Assembly: GCF_014837245.1 (NCBI RefSeq)
Contig: NZ_JACYFU010000003.1
Location: 496,001 to 560,000, forward strand
DNA length: 64,000 nucleotides
Reading direction: 5' to 3'
Origin: Devosia oryzisoli
Lineage (GTDB): Bacteria > Pseudomonadota > Alphaproteobacteria > Rhizobiales > Devosiaceae
A program made the position numbers and the translations under genes. The notes beneath the pieces were generated by a model. That model searched no databases. It worked only from the letters and a program-made list of their open reading frames with translations, and was not told where the DNA came from. Shown here in pieces: positions 16,878 to 25,795 of the stretch (within the stretch, counting starts at the first letter, position 1; the number at the start of each line of letters is the position of its first letter).

Positions 16878-18186
16878 TCAGGGCGTCCCGGCATAGGGCA
16901 CGTTCTTTCGGCCATAGCGCCTGACGCGAATATTGGCCTGTTCGCCGTGACCGGCGAAGCCTTCGAGCCGGCAGAGGCGGGAGCAGTGTTCGCCCAGCAT
17001 GGCCGATGCCTCATCGGTCAACACACGCTGGTAGGTGACGGTCTTGAGGAACTTGCCGACCCAGAGGCCACCGGTGAAGCGTGGGGCGCCGCGCGTGGGA
17101 AGGGTGTGGTTGGTGCCGATCACCTTGTCGCCATAGGCCACATTGGTCCGCGCGCCAAGGAACAGGGCGCCAAAGTTGGTCATGTGCTCGAGGAAATAGT
17201 CAGGGTCCCGCGTCATGACCTGCACGTGCTCCGAGGCGATCTCGTTGGCGACGTCCACCATCTCCGCGTCGCTCTCGCAGACAATGACTTCCCCGTAATC
17301 GGCCCAGGATCGCGATGCCACCGCGGCCGCGGGCAGGATGGCCAGCAAGCGCTCGACCTCGCGCATCGTGTCCACCGCCAGGGACCGGCTTGTGGTGAGC
17401 AGAACGGCCGGGGAATTGACGCCATGTTCGGCTTGTCCAAGCAGGTCGGTCGCGCACAGCTCGGCATCGGCGCCAAATTCATCGGCGATGACAAGGGTCT
17501 CGGTGGGGCCGGCCAGCAGATCGATGCCGACGGTGCCGAAAATCTGTCGTTTGGCCTCGGCCACGAAGGCATTGCCGGGCCCCGACGACCATGTCGACGC
17601 TCGGCATGCCCACTGTTCCATAGGCCATCGAAGCGATCGCCTGAATGCCGCCCAGGCAATAGATTTCATCGGCACCGGCCATGTGCTGGGCCGCCACGAT
17701 GGCGGGAGCCGGCTTGCCTTCGAACGGGGGGGCGGCACTGATGACTGTGGGCACGCCGGCGACGCGAGCCGTGATGACCGACATATGGGCGGAGGCCAGA
17801 AGGGGATACTTGCCGCCCGGCACATAGCAGCCGGCGGCGTTCACCGGGATGTTCTTGTGGCCGAGCACCACGCCGGGCAGCGTTTCCACCTCAAGATCCA
17901 GAATGGCGCTGCGCTGCTTTTGGGCAAAATTGCGCACCTGCGCCTGCGCGAACCGGATGTCGTCGCGATCGGTGCGCGACAGCGTGTCGATGCAGCGGTC
18001 GATCTCAGCCTGCGACAGGCGGTAGTCGTCCCGCGCGAAATTATCGAACTTGCGCGAAAGCTCATGAACGGCCTCGTCGCCGCGCTCCCTTATGTCGCGG
18101 AGGATATTGGCGACGGTCTCCGCCACCTTCTCATTTTGCTGGCTCGTTTCGCCCTTGGCGACGGAGCGCTTCAGCCACTCGGCCAT
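16878..18186 (-). pseudogene. hisD-like dehydrogenase, frameshifted
   Basis: Two reading frames together make one histidinol-dehydrogenase-family protein of about 435 residues. The N-terminal frame starts at ATG 18186 (MAEWLKRSVAKGETSQQNEK) and is intact to VDMVVG. The C-terminal frame resumes at [15 protein letters not shown], with [12 protein letters not shown] and the metal-site motif QAEHG. The junction is a CCCC run at 17580-17583 carrying one extra base. The N-terminus and context suggest a catabolic paralogue (compare HpsN, which oxidises dihydroxypropanesulfonate) rather than histidine biosynthesis. It is last in an operon with a shikimate-kinase-like gene and an iron alcohol dehydrogenase. 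It is either a real pseudogene or an assembly indel. Confidence 0.8.
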
Positions 18187-18189
18187 TGT

Positions 18190-18783
18190 TTAGTCCTCCA
18201 GGTTGAACGAATGGCTTGTTGTCGGGCTTGTCCCGTCCAGCAGAGCCGTTGCGATGTCGAAGGCGAGCTGTCGTGACGACTGCCCGCTTTGAGCGTGAAA
18301 TGTCCTGTGCGCGAGACTGTAGAACCGCTCGCGTTCCCTGATCAGTCTGGCGAGGGTGTCCAGCAGGCTTTCGCCGGCCAGGTTCGGTCGCGTGTCCTGG
18401 GTGCGGCTCACGCGCATGGCGATGTCATCGATCGATGCATCAAGCCGTATCACGCAGCTGCGCGTGAGGAGCGCGTGCCGGGTCCTGGCATCGGTCAAGG
18501 CGCCGCCCCCCGTGCTGATCACGGCAGGACCCTTGCCCAGCAGGCGGTCGATGACCTTGTATTCCAGGTCGCGAAAGGCCGGTTCCCCGTAGGATGAGAA
18601 TATGTCGGGGATGGGCATGCCGGCGGAGCGGCAAATCTCCTCGTCACTGTCGAGGAACCGCGAGTCGAAAAAGCGGGCAAGGTGGCGCCCCACCGTGGTC
18701 TTGCCGACCCCCATCATGCCGACAAGCGCAATGGGCTGCCCATCGGACAACGGATATCGCGAATGGTGCCGTGGGCGTTTCAC
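18190..18783 (-). CDS. Shikimate kinase-family protein
   Basis: A 197-residue P-loop kinase. Walker A is GMMGVGKT at about residues 22-29, with the shikimate-site motifs FLDSDEEI and FRDLEYKVI, ISTGGG, and the lid Arg in QDTRPNLAG. It overlaps the upstream iron alcohol dehydrogenase by ATGA and lies three bases before the hisD-like gene. Placement inside a catabolic operon with no aroB beside it suggests a paralogue acting on another small hydroxyacid rather than the housekeeping AroK. The family call is firm and the substrate is uncertain. Confidence 0.8.
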   Translation of the reverse strand: MKRPRHHSRYPLSDGQPIALVGMMGVGKTTVGRHLARFFDSRFLDSDEEICRSAGMPIPDIFSSYGEPAFRDLEYKVIDRLLGKGPAVISTGGGALTDARTRHALLTRSCVIRLDASIDDIAMRVSRTQDTRPNLAGESLLDTLARLIRERERFYSLAHRTFHAQSGQSSRQLAFDIATALLDGTSPTTSHSFNLED

Positions 18784-19943
18784 CAGGCGGCCCTGTAGAG
18801 GTCGAGCGCATCCTGCTCGGTCAACGGCCGGGGATTGTTCACCAGAAGGCGCTGCTGTTGCATCGCGTCCCGGGCCATGCCGGCAAGGTGATCCTCGCCA
18901 ATGCCCACGTCCCGCAAGCGGCCGACCAGGCCGATCTCCTGGCGCAAGCCGTCCAGCGCCTGGACGAAGGCCTCGCCCCGCCCTTCCGGCGCGATGGAGG
19001 CAAGGTTGGGGAAGCTGGCCACTGCCAGCTCGGCATAGAGCAGCGGATCGGCAGCCTGATTGAAGCGCATGACGTGCGGCAGCATCAGCGCGGTCGAGAG
19101 GCCATGGGGAACGTGGAAGCCGCCGCCGATGGGGTAGGCCAGGGCATGGACCGCACTCACCGGGGAATTGGCAAAGGCCTGGCCGGCCATGTAGGAGCCG
19201 AGCAGCATGGCGCTGCGCGCCTCTCCGTCATGGCCATTCGATACCGCCGCGCCAATATTGCCGCACAGCAGCGACAGCGCCTCCTTCGCCAGCAACCGCG
19301 ACAGCGGGTTGTTGTTCGCATTGGCGGAGACGAAGGCCTCGATCGCGTGTACCGCCGCATCAAGTCCCGTCATGGCGGTGATGTGCGGCGGCAGGCCGGC
19401 TGTGAGGTCCGGGTCGAGAATGGCCCAGTCCGGGATGTTGAGCGATGTCGACACGCCCCGCTTCTCATCATTGGGCAGCGTGAAGATGGCCACCGGCGTT
19501 GCCTCTGACCCGGTACCGGCGGTGGTGGGGATCAAGGCCAGCGGCAGGCGCGGCCCCTTGGCGTTGTTGACGCCCCAGACCTCGTCGAGCGTCTGGCCCG
19601 AACCGGCGAGCAGGGCTGCGGCCTTGGCCACGTCGAGCGATGACCCACCGCCCAGGCCCACGACACCGGTGACCTTGTTCTCCCGGGCCGCGCGAACCGC
19701 CGCTTCCACGGTCGTGACCTTTGGATCGGCCTCGACGGCGTCGAAGATGGTGACGTCAGAACCGGCCAGCGCATCCAGCACCGGCTGGCACAACCCCAAT
19801 CGCCGGATGGTGGCATCGGTCACCAGCAAGACGCGAGGCCCCAGACCGCCGCGGGTGAAGGTGGCGAGCTGGTGCGCTCCGCCGGGGGAAAAGAGCATGC
19901 CGCTCACCGAAAAAAAGGCAAAATTGGAGCGTGGACTGGCCAT
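18780..19943 (-). CDS. Iron-containing alcohol dehydrogenase
   Basis: A 387-residue dehydroquinate-synthase-like or iron-ADH-family enzyme. The NAD-binding motif GGGSSLDVAK (about residues 97-106) is followed by TTAGTGSEAT. The metal-ligand region shows HITAMTGLDAAVHAIEAF and HGLSTALMLPHVMRFN. Family members oxidise alcohols or reduce maleylacetate-type compounds with NAD(P). It is first in the minus-strand operon with the shikimate-kinase-like and hisD-like genes. The disrupted LacI gene upstream on the same strand is its likely former regulator. Confidence 0.88.
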   Translation of the reverse strand: MASPRSNFAFFSVSGMLFSPGGAHQLATFTRGGLGPRVLLVTDATIRRLGLCQPVLDALAGSDVTIFDAVEADPKVTTVEAAVRAARENKVTGVVGLGGGSSLDVAKAAALLAGSGQTLDEVWGVNNAKGPRLPLALIPTTAGTGSEATPVAIFTLPNDEKRGVSTSLNIPDWAILDPDLTAGLPPHITAMTGLDAAVHAIEAFVSANANNNPLSRLLAKEALSLLCGNIGAAVSNGHDGEARSAMLLGSYMAGQAFANSPVSAVHALAYPIGGGFHVPHGLSTALMLPHVMRFNQAADPLLYAELAVASFPNLASIAPEGRGEAFVQALDGLRQEIGLVGRLRDVGIGEDHLAGMARDAMQQQRLLVNNPRPLTEQDALDLYRAAW

Positions 19944-19978
19944 GGGTTTTTTTCAATTCCGCACGTTTTGGGGTTGGA

Positions 19979-21073
19979 TCAGGTCTGCGGCATCGGCTCT
20001 CGGACGACCGCGATGCCGCTCTCGGCCAGGGCTGCGATGGTTGCGTCGTTGATGCGGGCCGAGCCGCGCACAACCAGTTCGGTCGGCATGGTGATCGAAA
20101 CCCGCTCGGGGGATTCGCTGTCGCTCAAGCGCGCGAGCAGGTCGCAGGTGGACCGGACCATGGCGCCCACCTGGCCGCGCATCGTCGTCAGCCCATAGCC
20201 GGCCCAGCTGGATTGGGGAATGTCGTCGAACCCAACGATGGACAGTTCGCCGGGCACGTCGATACCAAGGGCGCGCGCGGCGTCGACGGCACCGCAGGCC
20301 ATGAGGTCATTGGCACAGAAGATGCCATCCGGGCGGTCGCGCGCGGCCAGCATCTCGGTGGCGGCGCGGCGGGCGCCCTCATAGGTGTAGTTGCCCTGCC
20401 TGGTCACGACATCGGCCACCCCAAGCAATTGCAGCCGGTCCATGAAGCCGCGTTGCCGGTCGATGCTGGTCATCGTGTCCGTGTGGCCCGAGATATATCC
20501 CAGCCGCCGGTGGACCGAGCCGACCAGGAGGTCGGCCATGATCCCGCCGCCCCGGTAATTGTCCTTGATGACGACATGGGCGGCAGCATTGGGGATGCTG
20601 CGGTTGAACAGGACAACGGGCAGCCCGCGCTTGAGACATGCCTCGGCCATGTTCGAGCTCATCGTGGCGGACACGATGACGATCGCGTCGACGCGATACT
20701 GCAGGAGTTGGGGCAGGACCCCGTCCACGGCCTGACCCCGTGGGACCACGAACAGCAAGGGGTGCAGGCCCCCCCGCTGCAGTTCGAGCGTGAGTTCTTC
20801 AAGGACCACGCTGTAGAACGGGTTCTCAAAATTGCCCATCACCAGACCGACGATCTTGGTCTTGCTGGTCGTGAGGCTCCTGGCGATGATGTTGGGCTGG
20901 TACCCCAGTTCCTGGGCCGCACTGAGGACCTACTTGCGAAGTGCCCGGCTGATGCTGGCCCCTTCGGTGAAGGCGCGGGACACGGTTGCCTGAGAAACGC
21001 CGGCAAACCGCGCCACGTCCAAGGCCGATGCCCCTTTGCTGCCTTGGGCTCGTGTCTTGCTACCAGTCGGCAT
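19979..21073 (-). pseudogene. LacI-family repressor with a stop codon in its DNA-binding domain
   Basis: The frame from ATG 21073 encodes a standard LacI headpiece (ALDVARFAGVSQATVSRAF). At codon 48 a TAG (20932-20930) interrupts RALRK/VLSAAQELGYQPN where a Lys or Arg codon is expected. After it the same frame continues without a break to 19979 as a full periplasmic-binding-type effector domain. Restart at an internal ATG (20842) would lack the DNA-binding domain. A single AAG-to-TAG change explains it. It lies between the catabolic operon and the TRAP permease and was presumably their repressor. Confidence 0.85.
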
Positions 21074-21101
21074 GGGATGTCCAGTCCAGTTCCAAAAGTG
21101 C

Positions 21102-22247
21102 CTAGAGAAGCGCGAGAGCGAGCCCCGGAAAGGCGATGAGCAACGCGATCATGAGGAACATCGCGAGCAGGAAGGGGAATGCGCCCTTTGCCACGTCCCA
21201 GGACGTTGCCGAGGGATAAATCGTCTGCACCACAAACAGGTTCATTCCTATGGGTGGCGTGATCAACGCTGCCTCGATCAGCACCATGAACAGCACCCCG
21301 AACCAGATCGGGTCGTAGCCGATTGCAACGATCACGGGAACCACGATCGGGGTCGTCGCAACCATTAGCGTCAGCGTTTCCATAAAGCAGCCCAGGACGA
21401 GATAGATCGCGATGATGATCAACAGCGTCACGACAGGCGGCAAATCAAGCCCGGCAATGGTGTTCGAGATCGTTGCGGTGAGGCCGGTGCTGGACAGGAC
21501 GAAGTTCAGGAAGAACGCCGAAACGATGATCAGCATGACCATGGCCGTGGTGCGCATGGCGCTTTCGCACGACGCCTTGATCACGGACCAGTTCAGCTCC
21601 TTGCGCAGTGCCGCAAGGATGAGGGTGGCGATGAGCCCCAGCGCCGCCGCTTCGGTGGCCGTGGCGAGGCCGGCGTAGATCGAGCCGACCACGGTCAGAA
21701 AGAGGATCAACGGAGAGAGCAGGGCCGGAAGACCGGCAAAGACCTCCCTGAGTGTTGCCCGCTTTTCCTTGCCGCCCATTTCCGGCCTGGCGATGCAGAT
21801 GACCAGGACCACACCGATGAACAGGGCGGCGAGCACCAGGCCGGGGATGAGCGCGGCGATGTAGAGGCTGCGGATCGACACTTCGGCGAGCATGCCGTAG
21901 ACGATCATGTTGATGCTGGGCGGGATCAGAATGCCCAGCGTGCCGCCGGCGGCGATGGAGCCGAGATAAAGCGGCTTGTTGTAGCCACCGGACTTCAGGT
22001 GAGGCGTCGAGACCGTGCCGATGGTTGCAGCGGTGGCAACGCTCGATCCGGAGGTGGCCGCGAACAGCGCGGAGGCCCCGATATTGGCGTGCATCAGGCC
22101 GCCGGGCAGGGTCGACAGCATCTTTGAGAGCGCACTGAACATGCCTCCGGCAATGCCGGAGCGCAGCATCAACTCGCCCATGAGGATGAAGATCGGGACG
22201 GCAATGAGAACGAAATCGGTACTGGCGGACCAGACGATGTCGCCCAT
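21102..22247 (-). pseudogene. TRAP transporter large permease DctM, N-terminally truncated
   Basis: The 381 residues match DctM proteins from the second family block onward (DFVLIAVPIFILMGELMLRSGI, GASALFAATSGSSVATAATIGTVS, GTLGILIPPSINMIVYG). Normal DctM proteins are about 425 residues and begin with a further membrane segment. Here the first 45-50 residues are missing, and the upstream in-frame sequence does not look like a membrane helix. The partner genes for DctQ and the DctP binding protein are absent. The gene is therefore probably a remnant of a deleted TRAP operon. A short functional form cannot be excluded. Confidence 0.7.
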
Positions 22248-22705
22248 CGAGCTCGAGCGGACAAAGATGCCGCGTTGTTCGATTTCAACGAAATGTGCGC
22301 GTTGTTGGGCTTTGAAGACGTCTGGGCGTTCGAGCGCCGCTGGGCCTGAGTCAGTTCTATTTCGCCGAGTGGCTTAAGGCTCAGCATGCCACTCGGCCGA
22401 AGCAGTTGAACCGGTTTGTAATAGCACTGGGCACGCCGTCGCGTTCCGCCGGTGTCCCGGACAAATCTGTTTTCTGTCAAGCGCCGGAAAGCACTCCAGA
22501 CGGCGCCTCAAGAGCAAGACGCCGGAGCACGGTGCCCCGCATGATTGACCGCAGAACCTGAGGCGGCCGAGCCAGTAGGCACACGAGGCGTCGAAATGGA
22601 TTGTACCCCCGCAGGAGGCGTAGTCTCCTTTATTGCCGGAAGTTTCACAGGTGCCGGCAACTGGGGGACAATGGACGTGCTCTCGCCTGAGAGCGGAGCA
22701 CGCAT

Positions 22706-22936
22706 ATGCAAACTTCAGTCGACGCCTCAAGGGCGCGCGCGTCCAATTCTGGGTGGCAAGAAATATCGACCGCCCCAATTGATCGCGACATCCAATTGGC
22801 CGTAATCGACGCAGAGGGCATACATGCCCTGGTCTTTGCGTGTCGCAGAACTCTTGGAGGCTGGATGAATGCGCAGACAATGCAGCGTCTGCCGAACCTA
22901 CAGCCAACGCACTGGCGAGAGTGGGGCATCAGTTGA
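22706..22936 (+). CDS. Small conserved hypothetical protein
   Basis: A 76-residue protein with no signal peptide. The core WQEISTAPIDRDIQLAVID, then HALVFACRRTLGGWMNAQT and THWREW, resembles a small soluble family common in rhizobia (DUF551-like, W-x-x-I-S-T-A-P). The function is unknown. It converges with, and overlaps by 39 bases, the uncertain minus-strand frame at 22898. Confidence 0.65.
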   Translation: MQTSVDASRARASNSGWQEISTAPIDRDIQLAVIDAEGIHALVFACRRTLGGWMNAQTMQRLPNLQPTHWREWGIS

Positions 22937-23206
22937 CCTTCGCACCACAGGGCCTACGCCCCGACACGCTGTGAACGACGGCTGAACGTTGCACCAGTGG
23001 GTGTTTGGCCCTTGCGCGAGCAGGTCAAGCAATTCGGACAGTGCGCGTTCGACCGCCGCCGCCGTGAACCGGGCCAAGGTCTTCACTTCCTCGGCAAGAA
23101 GCCTCGTGATCGTGCGCCTCTGTGTATCACTCAATTTGACCGAGAGCATGAGGCGGAAGTGTGCGGCATTCAGTTCGGCGACGAATATCTGCTGGTTCGA
23201 CTGCAT
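22898..23206 (-). CDS. Small hypothetical protein (uncertain)
   Basis: A 102-residue frame. The N-terminal half (AELNAAHFRLMLSVKLSD, then QRRTITRLLAEEVKTLARF) looks like a small amphipathic helical protein of the kind often seen in rhizobia. The C-terminal third is Arg/Pro-rich, overlaps the opposite-strand gene and may not be real. No family is assigned. Confidence 0.35.
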   Translation of the reverse strand: MQSNQQIFVAELNAAHFRLMLSVKLSDTQRRTITRLLAEEVKTLARFTAAAVERALSELLDLLAQGPNTHWCNVQPSFTACRGVGPVVRRSTDAPLSPVRWL

Positions 23207-23491
23207 TGACTACTCAGGATTGAAACCGGCCGGTCCATGAGATCATGAGCTGTTGGAAATTTCATGCCGGCCAGAGCGGCCTTCAATCGTCGCTGGTCCG
23301 CTGGAGAGCTCGGCTTCTTTTTTGTCCGCCGACAAAAGCCCTTCACAGGTATACGGCGCTGCGACCCCGCGGAATTCGAGGCAAGTTCGAGCAACGAAAT
23401 GCCGCATAAGTAGTGACACTAATTCTGCATTATTGGCTTTATTGACCGTGTCGTCTCCTTGAGGGCGCAAACGGAGCTGACAGTAAAACGG

Positions 23492-23512
23492 TTAAATTTT
23501 ACTATAATTTAA
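23492..23512 (+). promoter_or_regulatory. AT-rich promoter with a 7-base inverted repeat before the PilZ gene
   Basis: A consensus -10 TATAAT (23503-23508) lies inside the inverted repeat TTAAATT (23492-23498) / AATTTAA (23506-23512). A weak -35 (CTGACA, 23477-23482) is 20 bases upstream. The symmetry over the -10 suggests a repressor or a MucR/H-NS-like AT-rich target. Confidence 0.45.
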
Positions 23513-23570
23513 GTCTTTCTTCCAATAATGATCGCAGGATCGGATAGGCAACCTGCAAGCTTGCTCCATC

Positions 23571-24269
23571 ATGGCTACTGTTCCTTCAACAGCCACAGGG
23601 TCGCAGTACAAGTCGAGGGACATTCGGCTCGTTCGCAGTTTTTCTGGGTGCTACTCCTTGGCCGGCCATAAGGATGGAGCGACTGGCCAAAGTAAGATCT
23701 TCCCGTGCCGCGCGCAGAGTATTTCCACGACAGACCTGGTGCTGGAGGCGCCTGTACGCGGTGACACCGGCGAAGGCATTTTTATCAAACTTGACGATTT
23801 GGGACTGTTTCACGGGCGCGTGGAACGCCATACGCTGCAAGGCTTCACGGTAGCGATCGTGGCTTCTGAAGCTGAAAGGCGCCACCTGGCAGCCAAGCTC
23901 GGTTGGATGAAGCAGCGACAGGTCAGCAACACACCAGATCATCGTGAGAACAAGCGTCGGCTACCGCGTAACCGCCACTGCGTTGTAGTGCTGCTCGACG
24001 GCACGCGCGCGGATGCCTTCATCATCGACATGTCGTGCTCCGGAGTGGCGGTCTCGGCAGCCATCCGCCCAAAGCTCGGCGCCCCGGTAGCCGTTGGCAA
24101 GCTGTTGGGACGGGTAGTGCGTTACCGTGACGATGGATTTGCCGTGCATTTCCTGGATCGGCAGGATGACGCAGACCTTGAGGGTCACCTCACCAGCCTG
24201 TCCTCGAACAGTCACGACGAGCTTGTGGACCAACTTCGGGCCTACGCCCGCACCCTAGTCGGGGCATAG
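23571..24269 (+). CDS. PilZ-domain protein
   Basis: A 232-residue cytoplasmic protein with two PilZ-like halves. The C-terminal half (about 125-210) has the c-di-GMP-binding pattern: basic KRRLPRN, then IIDMSCSGVAVSA, which fits D-x-S-x-x-G. The N-terminal half (about 30-100) is a degenerate PilZ fold (AQSISTTDLVLEAP, then GRVERHTLQGFTVAI). It probably transmits c-di-GMP levels to a surface or motility target. A diguanylate cyclase lies elsewhere in the window (40843-42045). It is monocistronic. Confidence 0.78.
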   Translation: MATVPSTATGSQYKSRDIRLVRSFSGCYSLAGHKDGATGQSKIFPCRAQSISTTDLVLEAPVRGDTGEGIFIKLDDLGLFHGRVERHTLQGFTVAIVASEAERRHLAAKLGWMKQRQVSNTPDHRENKRRLPRNRHCVVVLLDGTRADAFIIDMSCSGVAVSAAIRPKLGAPVAVGKLLGRVVRYRDDGFAVHFLDRQDDADLEGHLTSLSSNSHDELVDQLRAYARTLVGA

Positions 24270-24489
24270 CCCCTGACAGACAGGAGGCGCCGCATCTCAC
24301 TGGTCGCTGACGATCTGGCTGTCGGCCGGCTGGTTCGGTGCTTCATCTAGACCCTGCCTTCAGACCTCAGCGATCATCTGGTAAGGCCTCACAACGCCGC
24401 TCATCCGCGGCAATCATGGCTTTCTGGCAATGGATTGATGCAGAGAAAGTCGCACCGGATCCATCACGGTGCTGCTCTCCCGGCCGGCG

Positions 24490-25542
24490 TCAAGAAGAAC
24501 TCGCTCGGAAAGTGCCAATTTGCCGGCGTATTTCATCCATGGTCTCGAGCACCCCTATGGCAAACTGGAGGGGGTGGAGCGGCGAATCGAGTAGTCCGTC
24601 GGCTACGTGGCGAGCGACTGCCGCGGCTTCCCATGCGAGACCGTCGCGGAATTGAAGGGGTGTATCGTTGCGGAACTGCAGTCGAACATCCCCTTTGCCT
24701 GGCTTCACCAGTTCGAAGCCGGCAGGCACGGCCATCCACGGATTGACCTCTATTCGGGCTTTAGTGCCACTCACGCTAGCGCGCGCCGGCGTGAACGCCA
24801 TGAGCGTCGTCGAGAGGAGTGCCTGGGCCCCGCTATTATACTGCAGAACAATCGCCGCCTGCTCGTCCACGCCGGTGGACGTTAGAGTGCCCAATGTTGT
24901 AATTTGATCCGGCTTACCAAGCCAGAGATGTGCGAACCATACGGGGTATATCCCAAGGTCGAGAAGAGCACCGCCAGCCAACTCGGAGTTATAGATCCGG
25001 CCGGTGGGGTCGGGGTTGCCCCGGGTTCCGAAATCGGCAGTGACGAGCCTGAGGTCACCGAGAACCCCATCATCACGCAGCTTCAGCATTGCGTCGGTCT
25101 GCGGAAGATAGCGACTCCACATCCCTTCCATGGCGAAGACCCGGGCGTTGCGCGCAGCATCGCGGATTTCGCGCGCTTCGGCGGCCGTCACGGCGATCGG
25201 CTTTTCCACCAGCACGTGTTTGCCCGCCGCGATGGCGAGCAAGGCCATGCGCTTATGCTCGCTGTGGGGCGAGGCGACGTAAACGATGTCGACGGCGGGG
25301 TCGGCCACAAGCGCGGCATGGTCGGGGTGCACGCGGGCGATCCCGAAGCGATCGGCGAAGGCCTGCGCCCTTTCGGGTGAGCGGCCCGCCACGGCGACCA
25401 CGCGTTGATCTGTGTGGGTGTGGATGGCCCTGACGAAGTCGTTTGCAATATCGCCCGGTGCGAGCACCCCCCAGCGCAGGACCGGGCCGCCACGTAAGGG
25501 CGCGACGGCGGGGGTGGGCATTTGCTCCGGGAAGTCGCTCAT
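24490..25542 (-). CDS. Gfo/Idh/MocA-family oxidoreductase (1)
   Basis: A 350-residue NAD(P)-dependent sugar dehydrogenase. The Rossmann start is LRWGVLAPGDIANDFVRAI, the catalytic-loop motif is VLVEKPIAVT, and the C-terminal domain includes GGALLDLGIYPVWFAHLW. It resembles dihydrodiol/glucose-fructose-type members. The ATG at 25542 is used. A TTG two codons upstream (25548) is better spaced from AGGGAG and could be the true start. It is divergent from the gene at 25796 across a 250-base promoter region and forms the left edge of the sugar-catabolic cluster. Confidence 0.85.
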   Translation of the reverse strand: MSDFPEQMPTPAVAPLRGGPVLRWGVLAPGDIANDFVRAIHTHTDQRVVAVAGRSPERAQAFADRFGIARVHPDHAALVADPAVDIVYVASPHSEHKRMALLAIAAGKHVLVEKPIAVTAAEAREIRDAARNARVFAMEGMWSRYLPQTDAMLKLRDDGVLGDLRLVTADFGTRGNPDPTGRIYNSELAGGALLDLGIYPVWFAHLWLGKPDQITTLGTLTSTGVDEQAAIVLQYNSGAQALLSTTLMAFTPARASVSGTKARIEVNPWMAVPAGFELVKPGKGDVRLQFRNDTPLQFRDGLAWEAAAVARHVADGLLDSPLHPLQFAIGVLETMDEIRRQIGTFRASSS

Positions 25543-25795
25543 TTCCAAAAATACTCCCTAATGGAACAAATATTCTGTTTAGGTGCGCCCGCCACGGTCT
25601 GACTCACTGCTGCAGAAAAAATTGTCATTTACATAGCAAGGACTTACGACCAAAGCGCCGTTCTTGGCGCCTGCGATCGGTCGTCACCATGCTGTAGCAG
25701 CCCGGCTTGCGGCGTCAAGTCGTATGTGCAAACATTCTGTCATATGGTCTGTGGCGCTGAAGGTTGGCGTCGTGCTTCTCGTGGAAGGAACTGGA

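Larger units (their letters stand above)
22248..23570. other. Region of small or uncertain genes between the TRAP remnant and the PilZ gene
   Basis: About 1.3 kb. The first 450 bases hold no frame with recognisable content and probably include the deletion scar of the TRAP operon. Two small frames (22706-22936 plus, 22898-23206 minus) are listed separately. A further minus frame (23243-23470) has protein-like composition but no good start. The last 100 bases are very AT-rich and carry the PilZ promoter. Confidence 0.5.

Noticed and set aside
23243..23470. 75-residue minus-strand frame with protein-like composition
   Set aside because: The ribosome-site-like AAGGAG falls after the only upstream ATG, no start follows it at proper spacing, and no family is recognised.
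25622..25634. TTGT-N5-ACAT before the second Gfo/Idh/MocA gene as another GntR site
   Set aside because: The spacer is five rather than four bases and one arm is mismatched, so it is not counted as part of the shared operator set.
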